64,000 nt of DNA from Ndongobacter massiliensis. Lineage in GTDB: Bacteria; Bacillota; Clostridia; Tissierellales; Peptoniphilaceae. Of the stretch, positions 48,236 through 56,125 are shown piece by piece. The stretch covers positions 620,001 to 684,000 of the forward strand of contig NZ_LT635480.1 in assembly GCF_900120375.1 (NCBI RefSeq), read 5' to 3'. Below the pieces are notes generated by a model. The model was not told the DNA's origin, ran no database searches, and saw nothing but the letters and a program-made list of their open reading frames with translations. A program made the position numbers and the translations under genes. How positions within the stretch are numbered: the first letter of the stretch is position 1; the number at the start of each line of letters is the position of its first letter.

Positions 48236-48676
48236 ATGATTACCAAAGGATTGGTTGTCAATACGGAGAAAGATCGCTGTGAAGTACTCGTCTTTCGTGA
48301 AGAGGCGTGCGGCAGTTGTGCTTCCTGCGGGGAAGGATGCAGCGCCTCTCGTCCAACAAAGTATTGGATTGCGAATGCGCTGGATGCGGAATTGGGTGAC
48401 GAGGTAACACTCGAGGTTGAAAATCGTCGCTTTTTCTTCAGCATCTTTCATTTGTATGTGTTGCCGCTGCTTTTGTTTTTGGGCGGCATCCTTGGCACCG
48501 CACAGTTGCTTGTCGCCATGCACGTTCAAAGTGAATTGCTCGCCTTTCTGGGCGGACTGGTCGGTCTTGGAATTTACTCCGTCATTGCCCGCTTGACAAA
48601 TCGCAAAGTCGCGGAACGCATGCAGGTGCGCATGATTGCAAAGCAAAAATTGTCCATCGAATCGACGGCAGCATAG
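48236..48676 (+). CDS. SoxR-reducing system protein RseC family
   Basis: A 146-residue membrane protein. The N-terminal part holds the cysteine cluster EEACGSCASCGEGCSA, and two membrane helices follow (about 78-100 and 107-125), the pattern of RseC/MucC and of the RnfB-associated protein. In Firmicutes such proteins are thought to pass electrons or metals at the membrane, but function is unproven. It starts directly after the aspS stop. Confidence 0.83.
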   Translation: MITKGLVVNTEKDRCEVLVFREEACGSCASCGEGCSASRPTKYWIANALDAELGDEVTLEVENRRFFFSIFHLYVLPLLLFLGGILGTAQLLVAMHVQSELLAFLGGLVGLGIYSVIARLTNRKVAERMQVRMIAKQKLSIESTAA

Positions 48677-48765
48677 TCTTCCAGGAAGCTGAAAAATTGC
48701 AAGATGAGGACAGAAAAGTCTACTTGGAAGGCGGCCGCAAGGGCGTAACAGAAAAGAGGAATCGG

Positions 48766-50091
48766 ATGGGAAAACCCGTCGTTGCCATAATCGGTCGTCC
48801 GAATGTGGGAAAATCGACACTTTTTAATAAATTGGTGGGTAAGCGCGTGTCGATTACCGAGGACACGCCGGGCGTGACGCGCGACCGCCTGTACCGCGAG
48901 GCCGAATGGCAGGGACGCAGCTTTTTACTCATGGATACGGGCGGCTTGGAAGTCGATTCGGACGATGTCATGGCGCAAAGTATCGAAATGCAGGTGGACA
49001 TTGCGATAGAAACTGCGGATGTCATTCTTTTTGTCGTGGACGGGCGCGCAGGGGTGACGCCGTTGGATCGCTTGGTGGCGCAAAAACTACGCCGTGCCGG
49101 GCGTGAGTGTATCGTGGTGGTCAACAAAGTGGAAGTTCATCCGGTTCCTGCGGAAATCTACGAATTCTATGAATTCGGCTTTGCAAATTTGTCTATTATA
49201 TCAGCGGAACAGGGATATGGCTTGGGAGATCTTCTGGATGATATTTTTGCCCAACTGCCGGAAGCGGACACCGGTATCTGGGAAGAAGATGCCCTGAAAA
49301 TTGCCCTGATCGGACAGCCCAATGTAGGAAAAAGCTCGCTGGTGAACTGTCTTTTGGGCGAAGAGCGAATGATCGTAACGGACATTCCGGGAACGACGCG
49401 CGATGCCATTGATTCCCACTACGAACGCAACGGCAAAAAATATATTTTGATCGATACCGCCGGGTTGCGCCGGAAACGGTCTGTGGATGAACGCATTGAG
49501 AAGTATTCCATTCTCCGCACGTACAGTGCGGTGGATCGGGCGGAGATGTGCCTGTTTTTAATTGATGCAACGCGCGGTGTGACCGAACAGGATACCAAAA
49601 TCATCGGTTATGCGCATGAAGCACAGAAAGCATCGATTATTGTTGTCAACAAATGGGATTTGATTGCGCGGGAAACAAACACGCAGCGAGATTTCGAACA
49701 GAAGTTGCGGGAAACCCTGTCGTTCGTGAGCTACGCACCCATCGTGTTTATTTCCGCAAAAACCGGACTCCGTCTCGATCGTCTTTTTTTCACGATTGAC
49801 GAGGTGGATGAATGCTACAGTTTTCGTATACAGACGGGGTTGCTCAATCAAGTGCTGCGCGATGCGACGCTGTGGAACCCGCCGCCGTCAGACAAGGGCA
49901 AAAGGCTGAAAATTTTCTATGCACAGCAAGTCACCGTGCGACCGCCGAAAATTATTTTTTATGTGAATGATGCGTCGTTGTTTCACTTTTCCTATCTACG
50001 GTATTTGGAGAATCAATTGCGCAAGAGCTTTCATTTTTTAGGTACGCCGCTCACTTTGGAAGTGCGGGAACGGGGCGCATCAAATGGGTAA
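48766..50091 (+). CDS. der: Ribosome biogenesis GTPase Der
   Basis: Double GTPase needed for 50S assembly. The 441-residue protein has G-domain 1 (IIGRPNVGKSTLFNKLVG, DTGG, NKVE) and G-domain 2 (IGQPNVGKSSLVNCLLG near 180, DTAGLRRK, NKWD), then the KH-like C-terminal domain. Note that the first NKxD box reads NKVE, a change at the base-specific Asp position that weakens the guanine contact of domain 1. The ATG at 48766 follows AAAAGAGGAATCGG. Confidence 0.94.
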   Translation: MGKPVVAIIGRPNVGKSTLFNKLVGKRVSITEDTPGVTRDRLYREAEWQGRSFLLMDTGGLEVDSDDVMAQSIEMQVDIAIETADVILFVVDGRAGVTPLDRLVAQKLRRAGRECIVVVNKVEVHPVPAEIYEFYEFGFANLSIISAEQGYGLGDLLDDIFAQLPEADTGIWEEDALKIALIGQPNVGKSSLVNCLLGEERMIVTDIPGTTRDAIDSHYERNGKKYILIDTAGLRRKRSVDERIEKYSILRTYSAVDRAEMCLFLIDATRGVTEQDTKIIGYAHEAQKASIIVVNKWDLIARETNTQRDFEQKLRETLSFVSYAPIVFISAKTGLRLDRLFFTIDEVDECYSFRIQTGLLNQVLRDATLWNPPPSDKGKRLKIFYAQQVTVRPPKIIFYVNDASLFHFSYLRYLENQLRKSFHFLGTPLTLEVRERGASNG

Positions 50092-50689
50092 ACTGTTGGC
50101 AGTCGCCCTGCTCAGCTATGCCATTGGCAGTATTCCGCCCGCGTATCTGATCGGGAAATACGGTTTTCACATGGACATTCGAAAACAGGGCAGCGGCAAC
50201 TCCGGCGCGACGAATGCGCTGCGCACCATGGGCATTGTTGCCGGTGTCGGAACGCTCCTGTTTGATGTGTGCAAGGGGGCTCTTTGTGTAGTTTTGGGGC
50301 AAAAGATCGCCGCAGCGGACGGCGCCTGTTGTGCGGCCATTTTCGTGGCGCTCGGGCACTGTTTTTCCATTTTTCTGAAAGGAAAGGGCGGAAAGGGCGT
50401 TGCTACGGCGGTAGGTGTGCTGTTTTGTCTGTCGCCTGCGTTGGTATTGCCGCTTTTTGTCGTCTTTTTTATTGTCGTGGCAACGACGCGTTTGGTTTCA
50501 CTGGGTAGTATCTTAGCCACCGTAACGGCACCCATTGCGGCGTACTTTATGGGCTTGCGTGGAAAGCCGTACGGAGTGGTTTGCCTTTTGGTGCTCTTGA
50601 TCTTGTGGAAACATCGGACGAATCTTCACCGTCTGTTGCGCGGTGAAGAAAAACCGATTGCGGTGTCAAAAAAGAAGGAGGATGACTAA
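50084..50689 (+). CDS. plsY: Acyl-phosphate glycerol-3-phosphate acyltransferase
   Basis: Membrane enzyme that starts phospholipid synthesis from acyl-phosphate. The 201-residue protein has at least five hydrophobic segments and the loops SYAIGSIPPAYLIGK, RKQGSGNSGATNALRTMG and KGKGGKGVATAVG with the glycerol-phosphate-binding residues. It overlaps der by eight bases and gpsA by one base (TAATG). With FakA (making acyl-phosphate) and GpsA (making glycerol-3-phosphate), substrates for this step are made by neighbours. Confidence 0.95.
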   Translation: MGKLLAVALLSYAIGSIPPAYLIGKYGFHMDIRKQGSGNSGATNALRTMGIVAGVGTLLFDVCKGALCVVLGQKIAAADGACCAAIFVALGHCFSIFLKGKGGKGVATAVGVLFCLSPALVLPLFVVFFIVVATTRLVSLGSILATVTAPIAAYFMGLRGKPYGVVCLLVLLILWKHRTNLHRLLRGEEKPIAVSKKKEDD

Positions 50690-51678
50690 TGCGCATTGCC
50701 ATACTGGGTGCAGGCAGTTGGGCGTCCGCTGTGGGAGATCTATTGGCGGATCGCAATGAAGTGATCTTCTATGCGAGAAATCCAGAAGTATGTGAAGAAA
50801 TCAATGCTTCCGGCACCAATCGCCGCTACCTGCAGGGGTTTCGTTTTCAAAACCCGGTGCAAGCCGTTACGGATCCGAATCAGGCGGTGTCAGGTGCTGC
50901 GTGGATACTGCTCGGCGTTCCCACGCAGTCCTGTCGCTGCGTATTGCAAAAACTCAATCCCGCAAAAGTGACGGCACCCATCGTCAATTTAGCCAAGGGG
51001 CTGGAAAAATCTTCGGGCAAGCGTCTCTCTGAGGTGGTAGCTGAATTTTTTCCGAATCCCTATGCGGTGTTGTCCGGACCATCCCACGCGGAAGACGTGG
51101 TACAGCGTGATCCGACGACGGTGGTCGTCGCAGGAAAGGACGAAACGCTCACTCGGGCCCTGCAGACTCTATTTATGCGACCCTATTTTCGCGTATACCG
51201 CGGGGACGATGTCACCGGCGTCGAGTTGGGCGGCGCCGTCAAAAATATTTTTGCCTTGGGGATCGGCATGGCGGACGGTTTAGGCTACGGGGACAATGCC
51301 AAAGCGGCACTGGTTACGCGGGGTCTGCATGAACTGGTACGCTTCGGACAGGCGCGTGGCGGACGGGCGCGCACCTTGTACGGATTGGCGGGGTTCGGCG
51401 ATTTGTATGTCACCGCAACCAGTTTGCACAGCCGAAACCGCAATGCCGGGGAATTGCTGGGACGCGGCTATACATTAAAAGAAACGCAAATTCAGATCGG
51501 GCAGGTCATTGAAGGGGTGACGACCTGTGAAGCCGTTCATGCCATTGCACAGCGGGAATCCATTGAAATGCCGATTACTGAAGCGATTTATCAAATTTTA
51601 CACAGGGAGTTGTCGGTCAAAACCGCTGTGGAGCAGCTGATGTTGCGTGAGGGGAAGAGTGAGTTTGGCACAGAATAA
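50689..51678 (+). CDS. gpsA: Glycerol-3-phosphate dehydrogenase [NAD(P)+]
   Basis: Reduces dihydroxyacetone phosphate to glycerol-3-phosphate for lipids. The 329-residue protein has the Rossmann loop ILGAGSWASAVGDLLA, NLAKGLEKSSGKRLSE, VLSGPSHAEDV, the catalytic Lys in ELGGAVKNIFALGIGMADG and TLYGLAGFGDLYVTATS. SerTrpAla replaces GlyTrpGly-like residues in the loop (GAGSWA is standard). It is paired with plsY as usual. Confidence 0.95.
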   Translation: MRIAILGAGSWASAVGDLLADRNEVIFYARNPEVCEEINASGTNRRYLQGFRFQNPVQAVTDPNQAVSGAAWILLGVPTQSCRCVLQKLNPAKVTAPIVNLAKGLEKSSGKRLSEVVAEFFPNPYAVLSGPSHAEDVVQRDPTTVVVAGKDETLTRALQTLFMRPYFRVYRGDDVTGVELGGAVKNIFALGIGMADGLGYGDNAKAALVTRGLHELVRFGQARGGRARTLYGLAGFGDLYVTATSLHSRNRNAGELLGRGYTLKETQIQIGQVIEGVTTCEAVHAIAQRESIEMPITEAIYQILHRELSVKTAVEQLMLREGKSEFGTE

Positions 51679-52732
51679 AAAACCGGAAGTCAACAAAGGA
51701 AAATTGGGAGAGAAAGAACGGCATCAAAGACGCCGTGTCATGCGCGGTGTTCTGCTCTTTATGGGACTTGCCTTTTGTATCGGCGTTGCTTTGCTTTTCC
51801 GCGAGCGAACCAATGCGACGACGGCGGTTCTCAATCACTACACCTATACGGATTTGTGTGAGGGACGCGGCGCCCTTTATTTCGATGAGATGGTACCGGA
51901 ATTGCTTCCTGCACCGGAGGAGGCCATTCAGGTGGAGGACGGAAAACGCGTGCGGGTTGACACGCCGATCTATGCACTGAATGCGGAGCAAAAAAAGCGC
52001 GTACAGCTGTTGTTGAACGCGCGACAGGCGGCCGGAGAAGCGGCAGGCATAGCGGAGAAAAAACAATGGGCACTGGCGGAAGCGGCACTGGATACCGGCG
52101 TGGTACAGGCTCCATTTTCTTCGACCGTACAATTTACAAAAGATGGCTATGAACAACTCTTCGATGCGGAGGCGCTTTCCGTGGTTCAACCCGGAGATTT
52201 GGCGCATGTGCCGGAAGATACCGTGTTGCAGCCAGGATTGAAATTTGTCGAGAATCGCTCGTACGCGCTTGCGGTGGACCTGCCGCCCACGCTGCGGACG
52301 CGCACTTGGAGCGTGGGCAAAAAATATGCGCTCCTGCTGAATGATGTGAAAATCGAGGGAGAACTCCGAGAAGTGCGCGGCGAACCGGAGTCCGGTGAAT
52401 TGTTGATTTTCACGATTCGCGGAGGATATGAAGCGGTGCGCGAGGACAGATTTCCGGAGGTGCGCATCGAAGTGCAGCGCCACATGGCATTTTTTGTGCC
52501 GACGCGGGCCGTTTTAGAAGAAAAGGGGCAATACTATTGTTATGTCCTCGATGCCAGCGATATTGCGCGAAAGACGGAACTGCACATCATGGATGCTTCC
52601 CCGGACTTTACTCGTTTTGTGGTCTACGCCTATAGCAAAGCGGAGCGCAGTGAAAAACAGGAACGGCAGTTACAGGATTTTGACCGGATTTTATTAAATC
52701 CGCAGGGAACGCAGGAAGGAGAATTGCGATGA
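51659..52732 (+). CDS. HlyD-like membrane-fusion family protein
   Basis: A 357-residue protein with one membrane helix near the N-terminus (about 33-52), after a basic cytoplasmic segment, and an outward domain. The C-terminal part resembles the beta-barrel and membrane-proximal domain of HlyD/RND adaptors (FFVPTRAVLEEKGQYYCYVL). Homologs sit directly before yggS/ylmE and sepF in Clostridia and Tissierellia, which suggests a link with cell division or envelope biogenesis, not with drug export. No transporter is adjacent. The start GTG 51659 has GAGGGGAAGA before it and lies inside gpsA. Confidence 0.75.
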   Translation: MSLAQNKKPEVNKGKLGEKERHQRRRVMRGVLLFMGLAFCIGVALLFRERTNATTAVLNHYTYTDLCEGRGALYFDEMVPELLPAPEEAIQVEDGKRVRVDTPIYALNAEQKKRVQLLLNARQAAGEAAGIAEKKQWALAEAALDTGVVQAPFSSTVQFTKDGYEQLFDAEALSVVQPGDLAHVPEDTVLQPGLKFVENRSYALAVDLPPTLRTRTWSVGKKYALLLNDVKIEGELREVRGEPESGELLIFTIRGGYEAVREDRFPEVRIEVQRHMAFFVPTRAVLEEKGQYYCYVLDASDIARKTELHIMDASPDFTRFVVYAYSKAERSEKQERQLQDFDRILLNPQGTQEGELR

Positions 52733-53421
52733 GCCGGGTGTGCGAGAATTTAGCGAAGATTCGTGCGGAAATGGAAGAAAACGCACGTCGTTTCGGGCAT
52801 AGACCGGATGAGGTGTCTTTGGTCGCTGTGACCAAGTTTGTCGAAGATGCGAAGGTCCGTGAAGCTTTGGAAGCGGGCGTTTGCGATGTCGGCGAAAATC
52901 GGCCGCAGGAAATTGTGCGGAAAGAAGCGCTGTTTCAAGGGGTGCGTGTACACCTAATCGGGCAATTGCAACGCAACAAAGTGCGCGCGATTGCAGGAAA
53001 AACGGCGTTGATCCACTCTGTGGATCGACTTTCTCTGTTGCAGGAGCTGGAGCGCATCGGGATCCGCGACGACGTGGATTTTTCCTGTCTGATTCAAATG
53101 AATCTTGCGCAGGAGGCGTCAAAGTCGGGGATTGCAGAAGAGGAATTGCGTCCGCTCTTGGATGCGGCGGAGGAATTGAGTCGTGTGCGCGTGTTCGGCT
53201 TGATGTGCATGGCCCCGGAGACGGAAGATCCGGAGTCGGTGCGCTGGGTTTTTCGAAAAGCGAGAAAAATATTCGAACAAACGCAGAAGTTCGGGTATAA
53301 TAGGTCACAAATGAAGATCCTGTCGATGGGCATGTCAAACGATTTTCGTATCGCGTTGCAAGAAGGCTCCACGATGGTTCGCATCGGTTCAGCGATCTTC
53401 GGCAAAAGGGTCTATCAATAA
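52729..53421 (+). CDS. ylmE: YggS/YlmE PLP-homeostasis protein
   Basis: A pyridoxal-phosphate binding protein (PLPBP/COG0325) that buffers free PLP. The 230-residue single-domain barrel has the PLP lysine in SLVAVTKFVED, HLIGQLQRNKVRAI, the LMCMAP motif and the phosphate loop SMGMSNDFRIALQEGSTMVR with IGSAIFG. It lies before sepF, as ylmE-ylmF in Bacillus. The start overlaps the HlyD-like gene by ATGA. Confidence 0.93.
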   Translation: MSRVCENLAKIRAEMEENARRFGHRPDEVSLVAVTKFVEDAKVREALEAGVCDVGENRPQEIVRKEALFQGVRVHLIGQLQRNKVRAIAGKTALIHSVDRLSLLQELERIGIRDDVDFSCLIQMNLAQEASKSGIAEEELRPLLDAAEELSRVRVFGLMCMAPETEDPESVRWVFRKARKIFEQTQKFGYNRSQMKILSMGMSNDFRIALQEGSTMVRIGSAIFGKRVYQ

Positions 53422-53435
53422 AGCGGAGGTAAACT

Positions 53436-53900
53436 ATGGGATTCATGGACAAGCTCAAGAATATGATTGGGATCGAAGACGAATACTACGACGAGGATGA
53501 TTATTACGGGCATCCGGAAGAGTCGGAAAATGCTGCAGGAACGGAGCAGGCACCCACATATACGTCGACGGAACCGACGCGCTCTTCGCGTTCCAATGTC
53601 GTAAGTATGGCAACCGCGTCCGGGAAAATGAAGATCTCCATTCAGGAACCGTTGACGTATGAGGATGGTCCGCAGATTTTGGATGATATTATGGCGGGCA
53701 AGACGGTTGTTTTGAATATTGAGATGCTGGAAGTCGATAAGAAACGCCAGATTTTTGATTTTGTCAGCGGCGGAATTTATGCGCTGGGTGGCAGTCTGCA
53801 AAAGGTGACCAAGGATATCTTTGTTATCGTGCCGAAGGGCGTGCAAATCGACGGGAAAATTGTCGACACAATGGCAAAATCCAGCATGTATCAACTGTAA
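53436..53900 (+). CDS. sepF: Cell division protein SepF
   Basis: Membrane anchor for FtsZ. The 154-residue protein starts with the amphipathic membrane helix MGFMDKLKNMIGIED, has an acidic/Tyr-rich linker, and ends with the globular SepF domain (about 63-150) containing MLEVDKKRQIFDFVSGGIYALGGSLQKV and DIFVIVPKGV. The ATG follows AAAGCGGAGGTAAACT. FtsA/FtsZ are not in the window. Confidence 0.95.
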   Translation: MGFMDKLKNMIGIEDEYYDEDDYYGHPEESENAAGTEQAPTYTSTEPTRSSRSNVVSMATASGKMKISIQEPLTYEDGPQILDDIMAGKTVVLNIEMLEVDKKRQIFDFVSGGIYALGGSLQKVTKDIFVIVPKGVQIDGKIVDTMAKSSMYQL

Positions 53901-53914
53901 AATTTCAAACATCA

Positions 53915-53960
53915 GCACGGAAAATGAGAAATGTTGGGACGTTTCTCATTTTCCACGTGC
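53915..53960. terminator. Long hairpin between sepF and lspA (terminator or attenuator)
   Basis: Bases 53915-53934 (GCACG GAAAATGAGAAATGT) pair with 53939-53960 around a four-base loop, with a two-base bulge and one G-U pair, giving about 20 paired bases. No T run follows on the plus strand, so simple intrinsic termination is doubtful. TATACT at 53961-53966 could be a -10 for lspA. Confidence 0.55.
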
Positions 53961-53980
53961 TATACTGGAAGAGGTTGGAT

Positions 53981-54448
53981 ATGCTTTTTTTTCTCATCGC
54001 GGCCGTTGTGGTCTTGTGCGATCAACTGACGAAGGCCTATGCGGTGAAGACGCTGGCTGGAACGGCGGGGCGTTCGGTGCTCGGCACGCTGCTGCGCTTG
54101 GAGTATGTGGAAAATCGAGGTGCTGCGTTCGGCATGTTGCGTGACTGCCGCCTTTTTTTTATTCTGCTGACGGCGGTCGTGTCCGTCGGCATCGTCGTGT
54201 ATTGGCTGCGACACCGCAACGCGTCTCGCGTTCTGACGATTGGATTGGGGCTGCTTTTTGGCGGAGCCGTCGGCAATTTTATTGATCGCCTGATCAATGG
54301 ATTTGTGGTCGATTTTTTGAAAGTGGATCTCGTTTCTTTTTATGAGTTTCCGGTTTTTAATGTGGCGGATATCGGTGTAACGTGCGGCTGCCTGTTGTTG
54401 CTGATTTATTTTCTTTTTTTGGAATCGCGGGAAAAGGAGGAAAAATGA
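53981..54448 (+). CDS. lspA: Lipoprotein signal peptidase
   Basis: Type II signal peptidase that cleaves prolipoproteins such as the reductase encoded at 31.1 kb. The 155-residue protein has four membrane helices and the conserved boxes VVLCDQLTKAYA, YVENRGAAFG, GAVGNFIDRLINGFVVDFL and PVFNVADIGVTCG, with both catalytic Asp. The ATG at 53981 follows GAAGAGGTTGG; longer in-frame starts lie within the hairpin. Confidence 0.95.
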   Translation: MLFFLIAAVVVLCDQLTKAYAVKTLAGTAGRSVLGTLLRLEYVENRGAAFGMLRDCRLFFILLTAVVSVGIVVYWLRHRNASRVLTIGLGLLFGGAVGNFIDRLINGFVVDFLKVDLVSFYEFPVFNVADIGVTCGCLLLLIYFLFLESREKEEK

Positions 54449-55149
54449 GCGTCCATATTGGCAATGACTGGGACAATTTGTTAAAGGAACAGTGGACATT
54501 ACCCTATTACCGCACACTCCGAAAACTTCTCATCGAGGAGTATCGCAATGAAACGGTCTATCCGCCGGCGGATGCCATTTTTGAAGCGCTGAAGCAGGTC
54601 TCCTATGGCGATTGCAAAGTTGTCCTTCTGGGTCAGGATCCGTATCACGGGCCGAATCAGGCGCAGGGATTGAGCTTTTCCGTTGCGCCGGGGATTGCGA
54701 TTCCGCCTTCGCTGCGGAATATTTATCAGGAGTTGGAGAGCGATTTAGGAATTCCTCCGGCACAGCACGGAGATCTTCACGCTTGGGCGAAGCAAGGGGT
54801 GTTGCTTCTCAATGCCACGCTGACGGTGCGGGCCCATCAGGCGAATTCCCATGCCAATATCGGTTGGACCGTTCTGACGGATTACATCATTCGCTGTCTG
54901 GGTGCGCGGGAAAAACCCCTGTGTTTTTTGCTTTGGGGTGCCTTTGCCCAAAAAAAGGCTGCGCTGATTCAAAACCCGAAGCACCTCATTTTGCGTGCTC
55001 CACATCCCTCACCGCTATCCGCGCATCGCGGGTTTTTCGGGTCGCGCCCTTTTTCACAGGTGAACCGCTTTTTGCAGGAAAACGGGATCGAACCGATTGA
55101 TTGGAAATTGCCGGAACAAGCGGAGGTTTCGCATGCGCCTGCTCGTTGA
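54445..55149 (+). CDS. ung: Uracil-DNA glycosylase
   Basis: Removes uracil from DNA. The 234-residue family 1 enzyme has the water-activating loop VVLLGQDPYHGPNQAQGLSF, LLLNATLTV, LLWGAFAQKK and the leucine loop HPSPLSAHRGFFG. The ATG at 54445 overlaps lspA (ATGA), with AAAAGGAGGAAAA before it. Its insertion between lspA and the rluD-family gene is not the Bacillus order. Confidence 0.96.
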   Translation: MSVHIGNDWDNLLKEQWTLPYYRTLRKLLIEEYRNETVYPPADAIFEALKQVSYGDCKVVLLGQDPYHGPNQAQGLSFSVAPGIAIPPSLRNIYQELESDLGIPPAQHGDLHAWAKQGVLLLNATLTVRAHQANSHANIGWTVLTDYIIRCLGAREKPLCFLLWGAFAQKKAALIQNPKHLILRAPHPSPLSAHRGFFGSRPFSQVNRFLQENGIEPIDWKLPEQAEVSHAPAR

Positions 55150-56098
55150 AGCGGATGAATGGTTTGAGGAAGAAGACGGCGCCAATCGACTGGATCGCTA
55201 TCTCAGCCATTATTTTCCAGAGGTTTCTCGCACACGCATCGCAAAGGCCATTCGCACCGGACAGATTCAATGCAATGAAAAGTCAGTGAAACCCAGCACA
55301 TTGGTGCGTCCGGGCGATGCGATTCAGATTGCAGAAGATGCATTGCAGCTGGCGCCGATTTGTCCGGAACCTTACCCACTTTCGGTCCTTTACGAAGACG
55401 ATACTTTGCTTGTCGTCAATAAGCCGCCGCAGATGGTTACCCATCCGACCTCTGCAGTTCGGACGGGCACGCTGGTCAATGCGCTGCTCGCCCGGGGTCA
55501 TGCGTTGAGTACGTTGAACGGACCGGAACGGCCCGGCATCGTGCACCGCTTAGATGTCGACACGACCGGGGCCCTTGTAGTGGCGAAGGATGACGCGACG
55601 CATCAGGCGCTTGCCGATCAGTTTCGCAATCGGCAGACGGAAAAAACCTATGTCGCTCTTTTAGAGGGCGTGATGAAAGAACGGGAACAAATGGTGGAGG
55701 CGCCGATCGGACGCCTGCATCATCAAAGGCGTATGTCGGTTTTCGAGGATGGCAAAGTAGCGAAAAGTCGCTTTCGAAAAATCGATGCAAAAGAAGGCTC
55801 CGTCTTGGTCGAAGTGGATCTGTACACGGGGCGTACGCATCAGATTCGTGTGCATGCAAAATATGTTGGGATGCCGGTGCTGGGGGATGCGCTGTACGGT
55901 GTGAAAAAGTCGCGCTTTCATGCAAGGCGTCCCTTTCTGCATGCTTGGCGTTTGCGTTTTCTACACCCGCAGCGCGGTTATTTTCTTATCGTGCAGGCGC
56001 CGATTCCGGAAGATTTTGTGGCGCGGGCTCTTGCATGCGGGTATGCGCAGGCGGTGCTCGCTCCTTATCAAAAAAACCAAGTGGTTTGGGAAGAGTAA
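55133..56098 (+). CDS. RluA/RluD-family pseudouridine synthase
   Basis: A 321-residue enzyme with an N-terminal S4 RNA-binding domain (NRLDRYLSHYFPEVSRTRIAK) and the RluA catalytic domain: LVVNKPPQMVTHP, the catalytic Asp in GIVHRLDVDTTGALVVAKDD, YTGRTHQIRVHAKYVGMPVLGD. It corresponds in position to ylyB, after lspA. The target rRNA or tRNA site is not deducible. The ATG at 55133 follows AAGCGGAGGTTTCGC and overlaps ung. Confidence 0.92.
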   Translation: MRLLVEADEWFEEEDGANRLDRYLSHYFPEVSRTRIAKAIRTGQIQCNEKSVKPSTLVRPGDAIQIAEDALQLAPICPEPYPLSVLYEDDTLLVVNKPPQMVTHPTSAVRTGTLVNALLARGHALSTLNGPERPGIVHRLDVDTTGALVVAKDDATHQALADQFRNRQTEKTYVALLEGVMKEREQMVEAPIGRLHHQRRMSVFEDGKVAKSRFRKIDAKEGSVLVEVDLYTGRTHQIRVHAKYVGMPVLGDALYGVKKSRFHARRPFLHAWRLRFLHPQRGYFLIVQAPIPEDFVARALACGYAQAVLAPYQKNQVVWEE

Positions 56099-56125
56099 AA
56101 CGAGGGCGAAAAAACAGGAGGGTCT

